This document shows positions 27,695 to 39,219 of a stretch of 64,000 nucleotides of DNA, one piece after another. The notes beneath the pieces are model-generated. The model was not told where the DNA came from and did not search any database. It was given only the letters and a program-made list of their open reading frames with translations. Location: the NCBI RefSeq assembly GCF_039830145.1, contig NZ_CP156082.1:452001-516000 (forward strand), in the 5' to 3' direction. The DNA comes from Croceibacterium sp. TMG7-5b_MA50. Lineage in GTDB: Bacteria; Pseudomonadota; Alphaproteobacteria; Sphingomonadales; Sphingomonadaceae. Every line of letters starts with the position of its first letter. The stretch's first letter is position 1. Both the position numbers and the translations under genes were made by a program.

Positions 27695-29980
27695 ATGGCC
27701 ATTCTCGATGACCCCAGCGATCCCGTCGATGCCATCATCGACGCGCCGTTCGACCATGCCCTGTCCGAACGTTACCTCGTCTATGCGCTGTCGACGATCA
27801 CGGCCCGGTCGCTGCCCGACCTGCGTGACGGGCTGAAGCCGGTCCATCGCCGGCTGTTGTGGACCATGCGGCAGTTGCGGCTGAATCCGACGGACGCGCC
27901 CAAGAAGTCGGCCCGCGTGGTGGGCGATGTGATCGGCAAGTACCACCCGCATGGCGACGTCGCGGTTTATGACGCGATGGTCCGCCTGGCGCAGGATTTC
28001 ACCCTGCGCTATCCGCTGGTCGAGGGGCAGGGCAATTTCGGCAACATCGACGGCGATAGCGCCGCCGCCTACCGCTACACCGAATGCCGCCTGACCCGCA
28101 CGGCGCTGCTGCTGATGCAGGGTCTGGACGAAGGTGCGGCCGATTTCGTGCCCACCTACAATAACGAGGAGGAGGAGCCCGCGCTCTTCCCCGGCCTGTT
28201 TCCGAACCTGTTGGCGAACGGCGCCAGCGGCATCGCGGTTGGCATGGCGACGAGCATCCCCAGCCACAACGTGGCGGAGATCCTGGACGCGGCGCTGCTG
28301 CTGGTTGACGATCCCCATGCGGAACATGCCCGGTTGATGGAGGTGTTCCACGGGCCGGACTTTGCCACCGGCGGGGTGATCGTCGACAGTCCGGAGGCGA
28401 TTTCAAAGGCTTACGAGACGGGGCGGGGATCGTTTCGGGTGCGGGCGCGGTTTCGGGCGCCGGAGGCGGCGAGCGACAGCGACCAGGCGGCGGGGATCGA
28501 GCGGCTGGGGGCGGGGCAATGGCAGCTGGTCGTGTCCGAGATCCCGTACCAGGTGCAGAAGGGCAAGCTGATCGAGCAGATCGCCGCGCTGATCGCGGAC
28601 AAGAAGCTGCCGATCCTGGAGGATGTGCGCGACGAGAGCGACGAGCAGGTGCGCATCGTGTTCGTGCCGCGCAGCCGCAATGTCGATCCGGAGCAGCTGA
28701 AGGAGGCGCTGTTCCGCCTCAGCGACCTGGAGGTGCGGTTCGGCCTGAACCTGAACGTGCTGGACGCGACGCGCACGCCCATGGTGATGGGCCTGCATGA
28801 GCTGCTGTCCAACTGGCTGGCGCACCAGATCGACATCCTGCAGCGCCGCGCGCGGCACCGGCTGGCGAAGATCGCCGACCGGCTGGAGCTGGTCGCCGGC
28901 TACATCACCGCGTTCCTGAACCTCGACCGCGTGATCGAGATCATCCGGACGGAGGACGAGCCCAAGCCGGTGATGATCGCCGAGTTCGAGCTGACCGACC
29001 GGCAGGCGGAGGCGATCCTCAACATGCGGCTGCGGTCCCTGCGCAAGCTGGAGGAGTTCGAGCTGCGCAAGGAGCACGACGCGCTGGAGAAGGAGCGCGA
29101 CGAGCTGACCGTGTTGCTGGACAATCCGGCCAAGCAGCGCACCCGGCTGAAGCGTGATCTGCGCGCCCTGCGCAAGGAATATGGCGAGGACACCGCGCTG
29201 GGTCGGCGGCGCACCGCGCTGGTGGAGGCGGCGCCGACCGTCACCTTCAGCCTGGACGCGATGATCGAGAAGGAGCCGATCACCGTCATCCTGTCGCAGC
29301 GCGGCTGGATCCGCGCGGCCAAGGGGCATGTGCCGCTGGACGGCGAGTGGAAGTGGAAGGAGGGTGACGGCCCCGCCTTCGCCATCCACGCGCAGACCAC
29401 GGACAAGCTGCTGATCGCGGGCGATGATGGCCGCTTCTTCACGCTGGGCGCGGACAAGCTGCCCGGCGCGCGTGGTTTCGGGGAGCCGATCCGCACCGTG
29501 CTGGACATGGAGGCGGAGGCGAAGACGGTGGCGCTGCTGGTGCACCGGCCCGGCCGCAGGCTGCTGCTGGCCGCCAGCACCGGCCGCGGCTTCGTGGCGG
29601 AAACCGGCGAGTTGCTGGCGGAGACGCGCAAGGGCCGGCAGGTGGTGAACCTGAAGGACGGCGCGAGGCTGGCGGTGATCCGCGAGATCGCGGCGACCGA
29701 CGACCATGTCGCGGTGATCGGCGACAATCGCAAGCTGGTGGTGTTCCACCTGGACGAGTTGCCGCAGATGGCGCGCGGGCAGGGCGTCGCGCTGCAACGC
29801 TACCGCGATGGCGGCATGGCGGACGCCACCACCTTCCGGCTGGAGGACGGTCTAAGCTGGGCGATGGGGGGTGAGACGGGCCGCACGCGGACGGAGCGGG
29901 AGATCCAGCAATGGAAGGTCGCACGCGGCGGGGCCGGGCGCCTGCCGCCCAACGGATTTCCGCGGGATAACCGCTTCTGA
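27695..29980 (+). CDS. parC: DNA topoisomerase IV subunit A
   Basis: This 761-residue protein is the DNA-cleaving subunit of topoisomerase IV, which separates linked chromosomes. The start [30 protein letters not shown] is diagnostic, and the cleaving tyrosine is Tyr128 in [11 protein letters not shown]. The residue that in E. coli ParC is Ser80 (quinolone contact) is Val89 here, in [12 protein letters not shown], and the Glu84 position is Asp93. The C-terminal third forms the DNA-wrapping beta-pinwheel domain. It is divergent from the PfpI gene, 99 bases apart. Confidence 0.96.
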   Translation: MAILDDPSDPVDAIIDAPFDHALSERYLVYALSTITARSLPDLRDGLKPVHRRLLWTMRQLRLNPTDAPKKSARVVGDVIGKYHPHGDVAVYDAMVRLAQDFTLRYPLVEGQGNFGNIDGDSAAAYRYTECRLTRTALLLMQGLDEGAADFVPTYNNEEEEPALFPGLFPNLLANGASGIAVGMATSIPSHNVAEILDAALLLVDDPHAEHARLMEVFHGPDFATGGVIVDSPEAISKAYETGRGSFRVRARFRAPEAASDSDQAAGIERLGAGQWQLVVSEIPYQVQKGKLIEQIAALIADKKLPILEDVRDESDEQVRIVFVPRSRNVDPEQLKEALFRLSDLEVRFGLNLNVLDATRTPMVMGLHELLSNWLAHQIDILQRRARHRLAKIADRLELVAGYITAFLNLDRVIEIIRTEDEPKPVMIAEFELTDRQAEAILNMRLRSLRKLEEFELRKEHDALEKERDELTVLLDNPAKQRTRLKRDLRALRKEYGEDTALGRRRTALVEAAPTVTFSLDAMIEKEPITVILSQRGWIRAAKGHVPLDGEWKWKEGDGPAFAIHAQTTDKLLIAGDDGRFFTLGADKLPGARGFGEPIRTVLDMEAEAKTVALLVHRPGRRLLLAASTGRGFVAETGELLAETRKGRQVVNLKDGARLAVIREIAATDDHVAVIGDNRKLVVFHLDELPQMARGQGVALQRYRDGGMADATTFRLEDGLSWAMGGETGRTRTEREIQQWKVARGGAGRLPPNGFPRDNRF

Positions 29981-30015
29981 TCATGCGTTAAGCCGGGAAA
30001 GGAGGCGCCCGGCTT

Positions 30016-30213
30016 ATGTTCACCGACTTCCGCGAGGATCAGCCGCTGCCGCCGCCCTGGCAGCCACCGCGCAGGGAACCGGCGCGGCTGACGCGGGAAC
30101 AGGAAAAGCGGCTGGGGCAGGTGTTGCTGGCCAATGTGGTGCTGATCTTCGCCGCAGCCCCATTGGCGGGATCGTCCGTTCTGGTCGGATTGTGGTGGCT
30201 GGTCGGATGGTGA
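30016..30213 (+). CDS. Small single-helix membrane protein
   Basis: A 65-residue protein with a polar, Pro/Arg-rich N-terminal half (FREDQPLPPPWQPPRREPARLTREQEKRLGQ) followed by a hydrophobic C-terminal half (VLLANVVLIFAAAPLAGSSVLVGLWWLVGW). AAAGGAGG about ten bases before the ATG is a strong ribosome-binding site. It follows parC by 35 bases on the same strand and may be read from the same message. No family recognised. Confidence 0.6.
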   Translation: MFTDFREDQPLPPPWQPPRREPARLTREQEKRLGQVLLANVVLIFAAAPLAGSSVLVGLWWLVGW

Positions 30214-30273
30214 GGGCGTTCCATCGCCCGTCCCGACACATCGTTCGCGGACGTCGTGCCCCCTTTCAACCGC

Positions 30274-32361
30274 TCAGATCGTAGGGCCGCCATTCGTATC
30301 CGGCAGGATCGCCTCGATCATGCAGATCAGGCCCTCGGGACGGAAATCCATCGCCACCGGGCTCCCAAGTTCGGCGGCTAGGGCCCGCTCGATCAGGCGG
30401 GAGCCAAAGCCACGGGTCGTCGGCGCGGTGACCGGCGGACCGTCACTTTCGACCCAGGTGAAGCGCAGGCGACCGCCACCCGGCGGCTCCTGCTTCCAGC
30501 GGATGCTGACCCGCCCACGATCGTTGGACAGGGCGCCATACTTCACCGCGTTCGTGCATAGTTCGTGCAGCGCCAAAGCGATGGACACGGCGGTTTGCGG
30601 GGGCAGTTCCATGTCGGGACCACTGATATCGATCCGCCCGCGATCCGCGCCACAGCCGGGGCCCACCACATCCGCCACTAGCGCACTGACGGACACCGCC
30701 ACCCAATCCTGCTGCACCAGCAGCTTGTGCGCGGCGGCCACCGCCATCAGCCGCGCCTCGAACGCCTGCTTCGCGGCAGACGTCGCCATGTCTCCGCGGA
30801 ACGATTGCTGGGCCAGGCTCTGCACCACGGCCAGCGTGTTCTTGACCCGGTGATTCAGCTCGTCGAGCAGCAGCCGCTGCTGCGCCTCCGCCCGCTTGCG
30901 ATCGGTGATCTCCAGCGATGCCGTTGCGAAGCGGGGTGCATCCGGCGCGGAGCCGGCGATGGGGCTGATCGTCGTCGCGAACCAGCGCGTGCCGGCCGCC
31001 GTTTCGAAGCAACGTTCCAGTTGAGCGGGGGCGCCGCTGGCTTCCACCTGCCGCAGCTTGTCGATCAGGGCGCCGTCGGCACGTTCCATGTCGACGTCGT
31101 GCACGCTCACGCCCACAAGGCTCCCCCGGCCGAGCAGGTCGGCCAGCGCGTGGTTCGCCGCGAGATAGCGGATGTCGTCGCCCCGGCGTTCCAGGATTGA
31201 GGCGAACAGCCCGTCCGTCTCGAAAAAGGCGCGCAGCGTCGCCTCGCTTTCCTGCAGGACCTCCGCATCGCGGCGGACAGATACCAGCGTGTCGAGCTGG
31301 GCCGTGCCCCACAGCGCCAGCGCCGCCAGCAGCGCGACGGTGATGGCGGTGGTGAAGGCGAGCTGGAAATCGCGCGGGTAGAGGTCCGCGGCCGACCCCT
31401 TCAAGGCCAGCGTGGCGACAACCACCGGCACCACGACCATGATCGGCAGCAGCCAGCGCGCCGCGGTCGCGCCAATGGAGCGTCCGACCAGCAGGTGGAC
31501 CCAGCCGCCGGCCGGTTTAAGCGCCAGCACCCCGACCGACGCACCGCCCAGTGCCAGCGCCGTTGGCAGGGAAACCTGCGTGAACCCAAGCACGCCGCCC
31601 AGCGGGGCGACCAGATACAGGTGGCTGAGAAGGGCGATCGTGACCAGCAACAGTACGGTCGTCGCCGCCGCCGATGCCACCAGCGCGGCAAGGTTGCTGC
31701 GGATGCCTGCAGCCAGCAGCCCTGTACCGACCAGCAGGAACCCGATGGCGGTCGGTGCCGCCATCCGGCCGGGATGGCGGTAGCCGGACGGCTGGGCATT
31801 CACGGCGTCGGCAAACAGCAGGTGATCCGTGCCGAAATCGATCCCCAGAGCGAATTGCAGCAGCGTTTGCACCGCCAGCGCGATGATCGCCACCGCGAGT
31901 ATGCGGGAGACAACCGGACGCGCATGGCGGATGGAGACGGACACGAGACCGGCCCCTACCAGTATGGCGCACAAGGCGGTCACCGGCTGCATGGCGCTGC
32001 GGGTGGAGAGGAACCGGGTGAGTGCGGGCAAGTCCAGCGCCCATCCGATGACGGCGACGACGCCGATCACGATCGGCACGCAGGCGCTGGTCGCGCTGAC
32101 GCGCCGGAGCCGCGCAAGCGCGGCGTCGTCTATCGTGCGACTGATCGTATCCCCCTGGAACCTGTGCTTGCTGCCCGAGTGCCGATATTGCCATGCCTGA
32201 AAAAAGGCCCACTTTGCAACAACTTTACCTCTCCCGACGCGCGAAGCTGACGCGTGCGGGATCGTCGCGGATGTCGTCTGGCGATCATTGACGGTGCGAA
32301 CCGCGGCGATAGTCTTGGCCACTATGCATCGGCTTTCAACCCTTGGCCTGTTCCTCGCCAT
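30274..32361 (-). CDS. HWE-type sensor histidine kinase with membrane N-terminus
   Basis: The frame of 695 residues has a multi-helix membrane region (about 93-355), a PAS-like domain (about 375-490) and an HWE kinase domain: the phosphorylated His504 in LLLDELNHRVKNTLAVVQS and the ATPase block LHELCTNAVKYGALS. HWE kinases are common in Sphingomonadales and often feed the general stress response; the partner is not in the window. The start is uncertain. The only canonical in-frame starts before the first membrane helix are ATG 32361, which overlaps the divergent gene, and GTG 32322; neither N-terminus looks like a domain. The true start may be non-standard near 32150. Confidence 0.75.
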   Translation of the reverse strand: MARNRPRVESRCIVAKTIAAVRTVNDRQTTSATIPHASASRVGRGKVVAKWAFFQAWQYRHSGSKHRFQGDTISRTIDDAALARLRRVSATSACVPIVIGVVAVIGWALDLPALTRFLSTRSAMQPVTALCAILVGAGLVSVSIRHARPVVSRILAVAIIALAVQTLLQFALGIDFGTDHLLFADAVNAQPSGYRHPGRMAAPTAIGFLLVGTGLLAAGIRSNLAALVASAAATTVLLLVTIALLSHLYLVAPLGGVLGFTQVSLPTALALGGASVGVLALKPAGGWVHLLVGRSIGATAARWLLPIMVVVPVVVATLALKGSAADLYPRDFQLAFTTAITVALLAALALWGTAQLDTLVSVRRDAEVLQESEATLRAFFETDGLFASILERRGDDIRYLAANHALADLLGRGSLVGVSVHDVDMERADGALIDKLRQVEASGAPAQLERCFETAAGTRWFATTISPIAGSAPDAPRFATASLEITDRKRAEAQQRLLLDELNHRVKNTLAVVQSLAQQSFRGDMATSAAKQAFEARLMAVAAAHKLLVQQDWVAVSVSALVADVVGPGCGADRGRIDISGPDMELPPQTAVSIALALHELCTNAVKYGALSNDRGRVSIRWKQEPPGGGRLRFTWVESDGPPVTAPTTRGFGSRLIERALAAELGSPVAMDFRPEGLICMIEAILPDTNGGPTI

Positions 32362-33316
32362 CCTTTCCCAACCGGCTGCCGCGCAGCAGCAGACGGAGGC
32401 GGAGCAACGGGAACAATGGTCGGCGGCGCAGGCCCGTCAGCGTGCCTTCGTCCGCGAATTGTTCGACCGGGCCGGCTTCGCCCCGGTGGCCGAACTTTCC
32501 GCGGAGGGTCGGGAGGTGCGGCGAATGCTGCTGAGGGACCCGTATGGTGGGTTGCCGGTCCCCGGGGTGGAACTGGAACGACGTGCCAGTGGTGAGGTGA
32601 CGTTGCGCCTGCAATACCGCAACTGGTCGACCGATCCGGTCCAAGTAGCAGCGAGCGCCTGGCAGGAGCTTGCTGCGCTGGAGGATGCGGTTCTGACCCA
32701 GGCCGACTTCGTTCCGCTCCCGCCGTCGCCGCCATCCTCTTCATCGCCGCCTTTGCCACCACCGATATGTCACGGCTGGAACGCGCGGTTCGAAGCGGAT
32801 TACCACCGGAATGCAAGCTGGTCGCAATGTGGTGGGGACCGCGGACCGGCCCTGGATTATGCGGTCGCTTTCGCGGAAATCGCCGTCTCTAGCAAGGCAG
32901 GCTGCGCGTTCGACCGCGGCGATCCATTCGGGTCGTACAACAAGTGTTGGGGCGAAACGCTGCAGCTGGATGACCGTGCACTGGATCGGGACTTCGCGGC
33001 GCTGCGGGCGGAGTATGACGCTGCGCATGGCCACGAACAGCTCGGCAAGGCCCGCGTGGCGCTGCGGGTGGAGGGGATGGAGGTGGGCGATCCGCAATGG
33101 GTCGCCGCACGCGACGCGGTGGCGGAGGTGAAGGCGGTGCGGGATGTGCGCTGGGATTGCCTGCGCCGCTTGCAGCAACTGGCCGGGCGCGCCTCCGACG
33201 CCTCGCCCGCAGACCGAGCGAAGATGCGGCAGACGGTCGATCACTGGTCCAGGTGGCTGACGGAGCAGGAGAGGAACTACGCGGAGGTCCTGCAGGGGCT
33301 TGCCTGGCCCGGGTAG
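32324..33316 (+). CDS. Secreted protein of unknown function with proline/serine linker
   Basis: A 330-residue protein with a signal peptide ([20 protein letters not shown], cleavage about residue 20). A Gln/Glu/Arg-rich part is followed by a Pro/Ser linker (about 131-147, [17 protein letters not shown]) and then a region with four cysteines (149, 169, 194, 208) that could form two disulfides in the periplasm. The last 90 residues are helical and charged. I recognise no family. The start at 32324 is preferred over an in-frame GTG upstream because it gives the signal peptide. It is divergent from the HWE kinase, with almost no space between the possible starts. Confidence 0.75.
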   Translation: MHRLSTLGLFLAILSQPAAAQQQTEAEQREQWSAAQARQRAFVRELFDRAGFAPVAELSAEGREVRRMLLRDPYGGLPVPGVELERRASGEVTLRLQYRNWSTDPVQVAASAWQELAALEDAVLTQADFVPLPPSPPSSSSPPLPPPICHGWNARFEADYHRNASWSQCGGDRGPALDYAVAFAEIAVSSKAGCAFDRGDPFGSYNKCWGETLQLDDRALDRDFAALRAEYDAAHGHEQLGKARVALRVEGMEVGDPQWVAARDAVAEVKAVRDVRWDCLRRLQQLAGRASDASPADRAKMRQTVDHWSRWLTEQERNYAEVLQGLAWPG

Positions 33317-33396
33317 CGCCGGGCCGGGTGCATGCTGCGTCATTGGTCGCCGCGCCCGCCTTGCACCCGGAACGGGCCGCGAACATATACGCGGCC

Positions 33397-36240
<2,844 letters not shown>

Positions 36241-36290
36241 ATTAGTTTAGCAGCACTGGGGTTTAATTCCAGTAATTTAGTTCCGCTTAT

Positions 36291-38429
36291 CTAAGCTGAA
36301 TCCACATCTACATTCAGTCCTCTCTCCTTGTTATCTGTAAAGTAACCCTCTTCTGCTTCTTTACTGAGTCGGAAAATACGCCGATTCCCGCTGTTCCTGT
36401 CCCGTATCACTAAACGTTGATCAGAAAGCTTCCGTCCTCTCCGTCCGATCAACTGATATGAGCAATCAAGCTCACCCGCCAGCTCAGAGGCCACCATATC
36501 CCTTGCCTCGCTAAATAGAGTTTCTAAAATACCCAGCTCAGTGCGCGGAAGCAACAATTCTTTATCTACTTCTTTTAATTTATCGCTATACTTTTTTGAA
36601 AGATTCGCGACACGACAGGTGCCACTCTTGCACTTCGGGCATAACATATCAAAAAGTTCGAGACTGGGAAGCTGATCCAGTTGGTAAGTTTCAGCACAGC
36701 TATCGCATTTAATTTCCTGATTCCTGTTCAAGAATGCTCGTATTATAGTCGTATAGTTAAAAATTCTTTCCACGAAATACAGCCTGTGCTCGCGAGAGAG
36801 CATCGGTCGACCAAAGCTGATCCCGTACTTTTGGCAAAGGCCGTGATTAAGAGCATAGACGTTTACAGTATGACCATCGCGATCCTTCATAACATAGTAC
36901 AATGTTATAAAAAAGTTTAGCTCTAACGTGTCTAGAATAGACTCAAGTTGAACAGGCACGTGGAAATGACTAGAGGGCGTTCTGCCGCGGACGCCGCGTG
37001 TCACAGCAGACTCTTTATAATCCCTTAGTTCTCTCGCGCGATCTACAATCTCTTCAATGAGTTCTTTTAGGCTGTAGATTGAGGCCCTCTCTGAGAAACT
37101 TACATGAGCAAACTTTTGCAAGCCAAAAAATGGCTCAATCTTATCCGCAAAATATTTGCCGGAAGCTTCCTGGATAGCTCTAATGGTGACAGGCTGCCCA
37201 TATGTTATAAAATTGTCATAGAGGTTAGAAAGAATGTGCCCGAGGCTCCTGGGATTAGCCATCGATGCATAGTATAGTTGCCGATACAGGGTATCTTTCT
37301 CTCCTTCGCAAAAGTTTGAGAAAGATTTTCTGACGAAGGATTGGAACCGAGATTCTAAAAGTCGCTCAGTGAAGTCGATTGCCTTCTGTTCCATCGTGGA
37401 TACATCGGTTTCTCCGTATAGGCGGAAGAGATCCAAAGATATTTGATCAATCTTCTGAGGATCAATTTGCCCTAAATACACCCTATTTGGATAGCAAGCT
37501 ATCTTGAACTTTACGAGTTCATTTGACCAATTATTTAGTGGTGCCAGTACGGAGTCAACAAACACCTCCATTGCTTGTTGGGGAAGTTCGGAAAAATCAT
37601 CGATGAATACGTATAGCTTCTTTATGCCAACAGAAGACAAAACTTCTTGAAGTCTTTCAAGTACACCGGTGATGTTGAGCGTTCGGAGGATGAAAGTTGC
37701 TTCTTCTTCGTCAGCAGATGCAATGGCCTCACTTCGCACGCGAGATCCCTTAGATGCTGACACATTAAGAGCCGCGGAAGAAGAGAGCTTGGCTCCCGCG
37801 GACAGATTCTTTCGCTTTTCGCTTTCTGCTGTATGGCGATTTGCTCGCGTGACCCGCTTTTCCTTGAGAAGACTGAGATCAGTCTCAGAGAACTCGATCC
37901 CTTGAGCAAGTAAATCTGAAATCTCAGCACTAATGTCACTCTTCTTCAAGCCAAGAGCCTTCAGAACTTTCTTGAACGTGTCTTGCTCTAAGCTTTTCTG
38001 TAGTTCACTTTGAATGTCTCGTAGAACTGCTCGTATAAATGCCTGATGCAAAAGTATTTTTTGCACTGTGTCGTCGTCCGCTGCGACCCCGGCTTTGCGG
38101 ATCGCATTCAGCGCCGTAGGATCAACTTCCGCAGCTTCGTACACGGTTTTAATATCAACGTAGGCGGTAACGTTTCCTTGCTTTGCTCGTAATCCATGCT
38201 GCGCACGCAGGAATATTGTCGATTTTCCCGTTCCTTTCCTCCCAACGATAAACGTCGTATTTGGCTTCAAGATAGTCTTCAGTACGCCATCATTTTGCAG
38301 AGGATCTACGTAGAGCTTTTCGATAAGCGACTCATCGCTTTCGTCATCGCGCAGGTCTGCTCTTCTATAGAGCTTCAAGGAGTGAGCGGCGTTGGAACAG
38401 CCAACGAGATCGCGTGACGTGTATGACAT
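36291..38429 (-). CDS. Orphan P-loop ATPase with zinc ribbon and winged helix
   Basis: A 712-residue protein with no clear family assignment from sequence alone. The P-loop is GRKGTGKS (63-70), preceded by PNTTFIV. The Walker B strand is LYVFIDDFSE (272-281), and NPRSL (392-396) resembles the sensor-2 Arg of STAND/Orc-like ATPases. Residues 140-250 are a charged, Ser/Lys-rich insertion. Cys575, Cys578, Cys597 and Cys600 form a zinc ribbon (CDSC...CPKC), and the end (about 630-695) looks like a winged helix. The layout recalls the Sll1717-type and related ATPases found in defence loci, but that is inference. The gene is AT-rich, alone, and begins next to a repeated palindrome. Confidence 0.85.
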   Translation of the reverse strand: MSYTSRDLVGCSNAAHSLKLYRRADLRDDESDESLIEKLYVDPLQNDGVLKTILKPNTTFIVGRKGTGKSTIFLRAQHGLRAKQGNVTAYVDIKTVYEAAEVDPTALNAIRKAGVAADDDTVQKILLHQAFIRAVLRDIQSELQKSLEQDTFKKVLKALGLKKSDISAEISDLLAQGIEFSETDLSLLKEKRVTRANRHTAESEKRKNLSAGAKLSSSAALNVSASKGSRVRSEAIASADEEEATFILRTLNITGVLERLQEVLSSVGIKKLYVFIDDFSELPQQAMEVFVDSVLAPLNNWSNELVKFKIACYPNRVYLGQIDPQKIDQISLDLFRLYGETDVSTMEQKAIDFTERLLESRFQSFVRKSFSNFCEGEKDTLYRQLYYASMANPRSLGHILSNLYDNFITYGQPVTIRAIQEASGKYFADKIEPFFGLQKFAHVSFSERASIYSLKELIEEIVDRARELRDYKESAVTRGVRGRTPSSHFHVPVQLESILDTLELNFFITLYYVMKDRDGHTVNVYALNHGLCQKYGISFGRPMLSREHRLYFVERIFNYTTIIRAFLNRNQEIKCDSCAETYQLDQLPSLELFDMLCPKCKSGTCRVANLSKKYSDKLKEVDKELLLPRTELGILETLFSEARDMVASELAGELDCSYQLIGRRGRKLSDQRLVIRDRNSGNRRIFRLSKEAEEGYFTDNKERGLNVDVDSA

Positions 38430-38452
38430 GGATCCAAGGTACTATGGATCCA
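38428..38452 (-). promoter_or_regulatory. Repeated TGGATCCA palindrome at the ATPase start
   Basis: The 9-base word ATGGATCCA occurs at 38428-38436 and again at 38444-38452, spaced 16 bases. Each contains the 8-bp palindrome TGGATCCA. The first copy overlaps the start codon of the ATPase gene (38427-38429 on the minus strand) and its leader. Two evenly spaced palindromes fit an operator for a dimeric regulator, possibly the winged helix of the ATPase itself; this is inference. Confidence 0.45.
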
Positions 38453-38586
38453 CTCTGCCGGCAACTGCGTGCGGCTTGAACCTGCTCTCACCAGCCACTC
38501 CGCTGACGTTCTGTTTGATGGTTGGATGAGTGAAGCCGAAGCTATCCCGATGTTCTGCTAGCTTCCCGCCGCCGGTGGCGATCACC

Positions 38587-39219
38587 TTACTCCGGCGTCT
38601 TGCCGACCACCTCGCCCTCGGCCTCCGCGCTCAAGCCATGCCGCAGCAGCATCGGCAGCTGGGTGAAGGTGAACAGGAAGCTCAGCGGCATGAACAGCCA
38701 CAGCTTGGCCGCCAGCCACGCCTCGAAGCTCAGCGTATAGGTCAGCGCGGTGTTCAGCGCCGCCAGCACCAGGAAGAACCCGCCCCAATTGCGCGAAAGC
38801 TTCAGCCAGCCTTCGTCGGTGAGGCCGTCGAACGCCGCCTCCAGCAGCACCTTCAGCAGCGGCCGCCCCCTGCGCCAGCCCCACAGCAGCGCGATGCCGA
38901 AGCCCAGATAGATGATCGTCGGCTTCCACTGGATGAAGCGCTGGTCCTGGAACCAGATGGTCAGCGCGCCGAAGCCCACGATCAGCGCGGTGGAGAGGGC
39001 CAGCATGGGGGAGATGCGGCCCAGCCGCCACTTGCTGACGCCCAGCGCCACCAGCGAGGCGGCGATGAAGGCGGCGGTGCTCTTCACCACGGCCAGGATC
39101 TCGCCCGCGGCATCCTGCCCGTCGGGGCGGAAGTGGCGATAGGCGAGGAAGAACACCAGCAGCGGGCCGTAATCGACCAGCACATTGATCCAGCCGCTTT
39201 TCGCTTTGGTGTCGGCCAT
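38587..39219 (-). CDS. yciB: YciB/IspZ-family inner membrane protein
   Basis: This 210-residue protein has about five hydrophobic segments and family motifs: NVLVDYGPLLVFFLAY at the start, TIWFQDQRFIQWKPTIIY near the middle, and WGGFFLVLAALNTALTY. YciB is thought to aid septation and envelope synthesis; the name IspZ (intracellular septation A) is older. Its ATG overlaps the ftsY stop by one base, so it is coupled to ftsY. The C-terminal tail (LSAEAEGEVVGKTPE) is polar. It is the last gene of the mtaB-ftsY-yciB group. Confidence 0.93.
   Translation of the reverse strand: MADTKAKSGWINVLVDYGPLLVFFLAYRHFRPDGQDAAGEILAVVKSTAAFIAASLVALGVSKWRLGRISPMLALSTALIVGFGALTIWFQDQRFIQWKPTIIYLGFGIALLWGWRRGRPLLKVLLEAAFDGLTDEGWLKLSRNWGGFFLVLAALNTALTYTLSFEAWLAAKLWLFMPLSFLFTFTQLPMLLRHGLSAEAEGEVVGKTPE

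Larger units (their letters stand above)
36241..38560. mobile_element. AT-rich acquired segment between uvrA and yciB
   Basis: The sequence from the uvrA stop to about 38560 is visibly AT-richer than all neighbours and uses codons such as AAA, ATA, TTA and AGA that the surrounding genes avoid. It contains one gene, on the minus strand. I see no integrase, transposase, tRNA target or flanking direct repeat, so the mode of arrival is unknown. A short inverted repeat (ACTGG...CCAGT, 36255-36273) sits between the ends of uvrA and the ATPase gene. The boundaries are approximate. Confidence 0.6.

Noticed and set aside
27596-28351. Upstream in-frame extension of the PfpI gene to 431 residues
   Set aside because: The extension is antisense to parC and unlike any DJ-1/PfpI protein; the ATG at 27595 has its own ribosome-binding site.
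38470-38561. Short frame (...DVLFDGWMSEAEAIPMFC, stop at 38559) next to the island
   Set aside because: Protein-like but too short to identify, and no start or ribosome-binding site; possibly a remnant of an older gene, not supported enough to list.
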